Positions 61,348 to 64,000 of a stretch of DNA of 64,000 nucleotides are shown here, in pieces (within the stretch, counting starts at the first letter, position 1; each line of letters opens with the position of its first letter). The notes below the pieces were generated by a model that was given only the letters and a program-made list of their open reading frames with translations, had not been told where the DNA came from and searched no databases. Source of the DNA: Globisporangium splendens (taxonomy: Eukaryota; Oomycota; Peronosporomycetes; Pythiales; Pythiaceae). A program made the position numbers and the translations under genes. The stretch is from assembly GCA_006386115.1 (NCBI GenBank), contig VFIW01000005.1, positions 496,001-560,000 of the forward strand, written 5' to 3'.

Positions 61348-64000
61348 ATGGACGACGACTTTCTGGCAGAGCTCATCGGCGTGGACGCGGTGGCTGTCGC
61401 GGACGTGACGGAGGAGGCGCATGTGGTGGTACAGGAGAGCCTGCTCGCCGTGGAGCGCGCGGTGCTCGAGACCAACGCCGCGCAGGTCGCGCAGTCGCTC
61501 GAGGCTATGAGCGCCACCTCTGAAAGCGCGACGGTCGTGAGCGCAATGCAAGTGGCCAAGTTGATCTGCGAAGGACTCTACGCGGACGCGATCCGCACGC
61601 CACGCGGTCAGCAATTGCTGCAAGCGATCGTGGAGTTCACGGCGACGACGGGCGACCATGCCGATGTGCACCTGTGCACGACGGTGTCGCAAGCGCTCGA
61701 GCAGTTTTTGCTCAAGGAAGCGGAAGAAGAGCGCCTTGGTGTGGTCTATGAAGTGCTCTTCGTCGGCGCAGCGTTCTTCAACATGTACGTGCAAGCCAAC
61801 TACACGGGTCCGGCGTTCGACAAGGACCAGCTCAACGACATCAACGCGTGCATCGGCCGCATTTTCTACGGCGACAACGAGTACACGGACAAGAAGCTGC
61901 ACATTGATGCGCTCGTGGCGCTGCAAGTCGATGGCGAGAGTCCGTTCTCGATCTGTGAGTACCCACAGTTCCTCGTGCTCGGTCGCTCGCTGCTGCACTT
62001 TGTGGGCAACGCGCACCACAAGAACTGGTCGTTTGCGATCGGCGAGACGGGCATCGCGAGCGACGCGCAAGACGTGATTTCATCTCCAAGCATTGAAGAC
62101 GCCTCGTTGCTTGCTCTTGTGGGCCAATTGCAATCGGTGGCGTGGTGGAATGCGCGTGCGGCGGTGGCTCACGAGCGCCTGCTGATCGCGAAGGAGAGCT
62201 CCAACACGCTCTGGTTCGAGGCGCGTCGCGGCTTTTTCAAGACGCTGCGCAGCTCGTCTTCTGTGTCGGGGCTCTTTGCGTTCAAAAACTCTGAATACCT
62301 CCGCGCTCGCCTCGACGTCGAATGGGGGCTCGCGCAGAGCCACTTTGACAAGAACAAGCAGGGCAAGCGCAGCTTCGAGCACGCCAAGGAAGTCAGCGGC
62401 GTGAGCGTGCAGTTGAGCGGCTCCATGGGCAAGCGCACCAAGTTCCAGCAGAAGAGCACGGCGCAGATGGTGCTCTTGGCGGCGTCCAAGTACCCGCCAA
62501 CCGACGGCGCGCCGTCCGTGTACGCGACCGCGGCAGCCGCAGAAACACACGCTGACTTTGGTGGCAAGCAGCAAGATGGCGATGGCAAACAAGAAGCAGA
62601 AGAAGTGGACGAAGACGGTCTCACGAAAGCAGAGCGCGAGATCCAGCGCATGGTGCAGGACGGCGAGGCCACGTACCGCGACGTGCAATTGGATCAGGTC
62701 GACCAGGACAACATCCTGCACGAACACATCCAATTCGAGGACCGCACGCTGACGGAGCAGGGCAATCTGCAGACGATCGACCAGGTGATCCTGCTGGCAT
62801 TGTGTCTCGACGTCAAGAACAGCAATGCGAACGACGGGCTCACGCGCGAGGAGATGTTCCCGTACATCACGCGTGTGCTCGAGAACCCGAACAACTGGAT
62901 GGTGTACTCAACGGGGCTGCTCGAGCGCGCGTGGCTCGAGTGCGAGACCTCGAAACGTCGCGAGCGCGCCATCCTGCAGATGCAGGCGCTCGTGGATCAG
63001 CACACGACCCGCTTGACAGTGCTGCAAAACAGCCTTCAGTCCATTGCCGACGCCGCGCCGGCACACGAGCGAATGCAATTTGTGTACGCGCTCGCGTTCC
63101 CGCCGCGATATGCGTTGAAGCGCGACCTCGCGGAGCGGTACCTCGCGATCGGCGTCATCCGCAGCGCGCTCGAGATCTTCGAGGAGCTCGAGATGTGGGA
63201 CGATGTCGTCAAGTGCTACCAGATTTTGGACAAACCCACGCGCGCCGAGAAATTGGTGCGTGAGCGACTCGAAGTCGCGCCGACACCGTACATGTGGTGC
63301 TGCCTTGGTGACGTGACGCAGGACATCAGCCACTACGAGACGTCGTGGAAGCTCTCGAAACACCGCTTTGCGCGCTCGAAGCGGTCACTGGGTCGCCATT
63401 TCTTTGAGAAGGGCGACTTTGAGACCGCGACGCAGCACTACCTTGAGAGCGTCAACGTGAGTCCGATGAACACTGGCGCGTGGTTCGTGATCGGCTCCAT
63501 GAGCATGCGCTTGGAGAAGTGGGAGCTCGCGCTGCGTGCATTCACGCGTGTCGTGCAGCTTGATCCGGAGAACGGTGAGGCCTGGGGCAACATTGGCTCG
63601 GTGCACATGCGCAACCACCGGTACGCGGAGGCGTTCTCGGTGTTCCAGGAGGCGCTCAAGCAGAAGCGCCACATGTGGCAGATGTGGGAGAACTACGCCG
63701 TGTGCGCCATGGAGACGGACAAGTACGGCGAAGCGATCTACGCGACGCACCAGCTGCTCGATCTGCGCAGCAAGCACAACCGCCCCGTGGACCACGAGGT
63801 GCTCGCGTGGCTCGTTGAGGCCATCGTGTACCCGGAAAAGTACCGCAAGCTCGTCGAGGACCTCCAGGTCACGGACGAGAACGAGGAAGCCGCGCACACT
63901 CTTGGCGACGATGGAGAAGAAGATGACGACTTGGTGGACTTCGATGAGGCTGTGGCCTCGGGCGACAAGACGCCGATCCGCTCGAACACGAACTTCAAGA
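61348..64000 (+). CDS. TTC27: Tetratricopeptide repeat protein 27 homologue (partial at right edge)
   Basis: The frame from the ATG at 61348 is open without interruption to the window end (884 codons, no intron seen). The protein has an N-terminal helical region, the TTC27/Emw1-type central part ('VAWWNARAAVAHERLL', 'FPPRYALKRDLAERYLAIGV') and C-terminal TPR repeats ('GRHFFEKGDFETATQHYLES', 'LDPENGEAWGNIGSVHM', 'RYAEAFSVFQEALKQKRHMW'). An acidic, glycine/lysine-containing insert lies near 395-430. The human protein is about 840 residues, so the stop should be near, just past the edge; the acidic tail visible here suggests so. The yeast homologue Emw1 is essential and linked to cell-wall integrity. 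Biochemical role is unclear. Confidence 0.9.
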   Translation, partial: MDDDFLAELIGVDAVAVADVTEEAHVVVQESLLAVERAVLETNAAQVAQSLEAMSATSESATVVSAMQVAKLICEGLYADAIRTPRGQQLLQAIVEFTATTGDHADVHLCTTVSQALEQFLLKEAEEERLGVVYEVLFVGAAFFNMYVQANYTGPAFDKDQLNDINACIGRIFYGDNEYTDKKLHIDALVALQVDGESPFSICEYPQFLVLGRSLLHFVGNAHHKNWSFAIGETGIASDAQDVISSPSIEDASLLALVGQLQSVAWWNARAAVAHERLLIAKESSNTLWFEARRGFFKTLRSSSSVSGLFAFKNSEYLRARLDVEWGLAQSHFDKNKQGKRSFEHAKEVSGVSVQLSGSMGKRTKFQQKSTAQMVLLAASKYPPTDGAPSVYATAAAAETHADFGGKQQDGDGKQEAEEVDEDGLTKAEREIQRMVQDGEATYRDVQLDQVDQDNILHEHIQFEDRTLTEQGNLQTIDQVILLALCLDVKNSNANDGLTREEMFPYITRVLENPNNWMVYSTGLLERAWLECETSKRRERAILQMQALVDQHTTRLTVLQNSLQSIADAAPAHERMQFVYALAFPPRYALKRDLAERYLAIGVIRSALEIFEELEMWDDVVKCYQILDKPTRAEKLVRERLEVAPTPYMWCCLGDVTQDISHYETSWKLSKHRFARSKRSLGRHFFEKGDFETATQHYLESVNVSPMNTGAWFVIGSMSMRLEKWELALRAFTRVVQLDPENGEAWGNIGSVHMRNHRYAEAFSVFQEALKQKRHMWQMWENYAVCAMETDKYGEAIYATHQLLDLRSKHNRPVDHEVLAWLVEAIVYPEKYRKLVEDLQVTDENEEAAHTLGDDGEEDDDLVDFDEAVASGDKTPIRSNTNFK

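Overview
The window is nuclear DNA of a eukaryotic microbe, most likely an oomycete (stramenopile). The main evidence is a seven-transmembrane receptor fused to a phosphatidylinositol-phosphate kinase (16277-19870, minus), an architecture characteristic of oomycetes. Supporting evidence is compact, intron-rich genes with short introns (mostly 55-110 nt, donors such as GTACGT, GTATGC and GTGCGT), gene spacing of 0.1-2 kb, and Ty3/gypsy chromoviruses. I cannot name the species. All exon coordinates below were inferred by eye from splice sites, reading phase and protein continuity; no transcript data were available.

Region 1 (1-11246) is repeat-derived. A complete, young Ty3/gypsy chromovirus (1169-7319) with near-identical LTRs and a perfect 5-bp target duplication (ACTTT) is nested, in opposite orientation, inside an older decayed relative. 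The relic lies on the minus strand: gag/protease/RT/RNase H pieces at 7320-9790 and integrase pieces at 480-1168. The young element has an intact 1464-codon gag-pol whose integrase core has lost the segment carrying two of the three catalytic residues, plus an extra small ORF ahead of gag. A small helix-turn-helix ORF (10189-10614) follows.

Region 2 (11247-64000) is a gene-dense housekeeping block. In order: EF-hand protein (+); mitochondrial lipoyl/E3-binding 'protein X'-like subunit (-); COPI zeta subunit (-); GPCR-PIP kinase (-); YHM2-type citrate/oxoglutarate mitochondrial carrier (+); PUS7 pseudouridine synthase (-); multi-pass membrane protein (+); CaMKK/LKB1-like protein kinase (-); small Armadillo-repeat protein (+); membrane protein (-); RCC1-BTB protein (+); BCKDH E2/DBT (-); xylulokinase (+); BCKDH E1-beta (+); DENN protein with a PDZ-like insert (-); unknown protein (+); large unknown protein (-); small unknown protein (-); membrane-anchored histidine acid phosphatase (+); PDX1 vitamin B6 synthase (-); SYF2 splicing factor (-); TTC27 (+, running off the right edge).

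Several genes share pathways. Two subunits of the branched-chain keto-acid dehydrogenase complex (E2 and E1-beta) lie within 6.3 kb, separated only by xylulokinase, and a third lipoyl protein of the same enzyme class is 22 kb away. The citrate carrier, lipoyl proteins and BCKDH subunits are mitochondrial metabolism. The GPCR-PIP kinase, CaMKK-like kinase and EF-hand protein are signalling. COPI zeta and the DENN protein are membrane traffic. Neighbouring genes are often convergent with under 200 bp between stop codons. I saw no tRNA, rRNA or CRISPR array.
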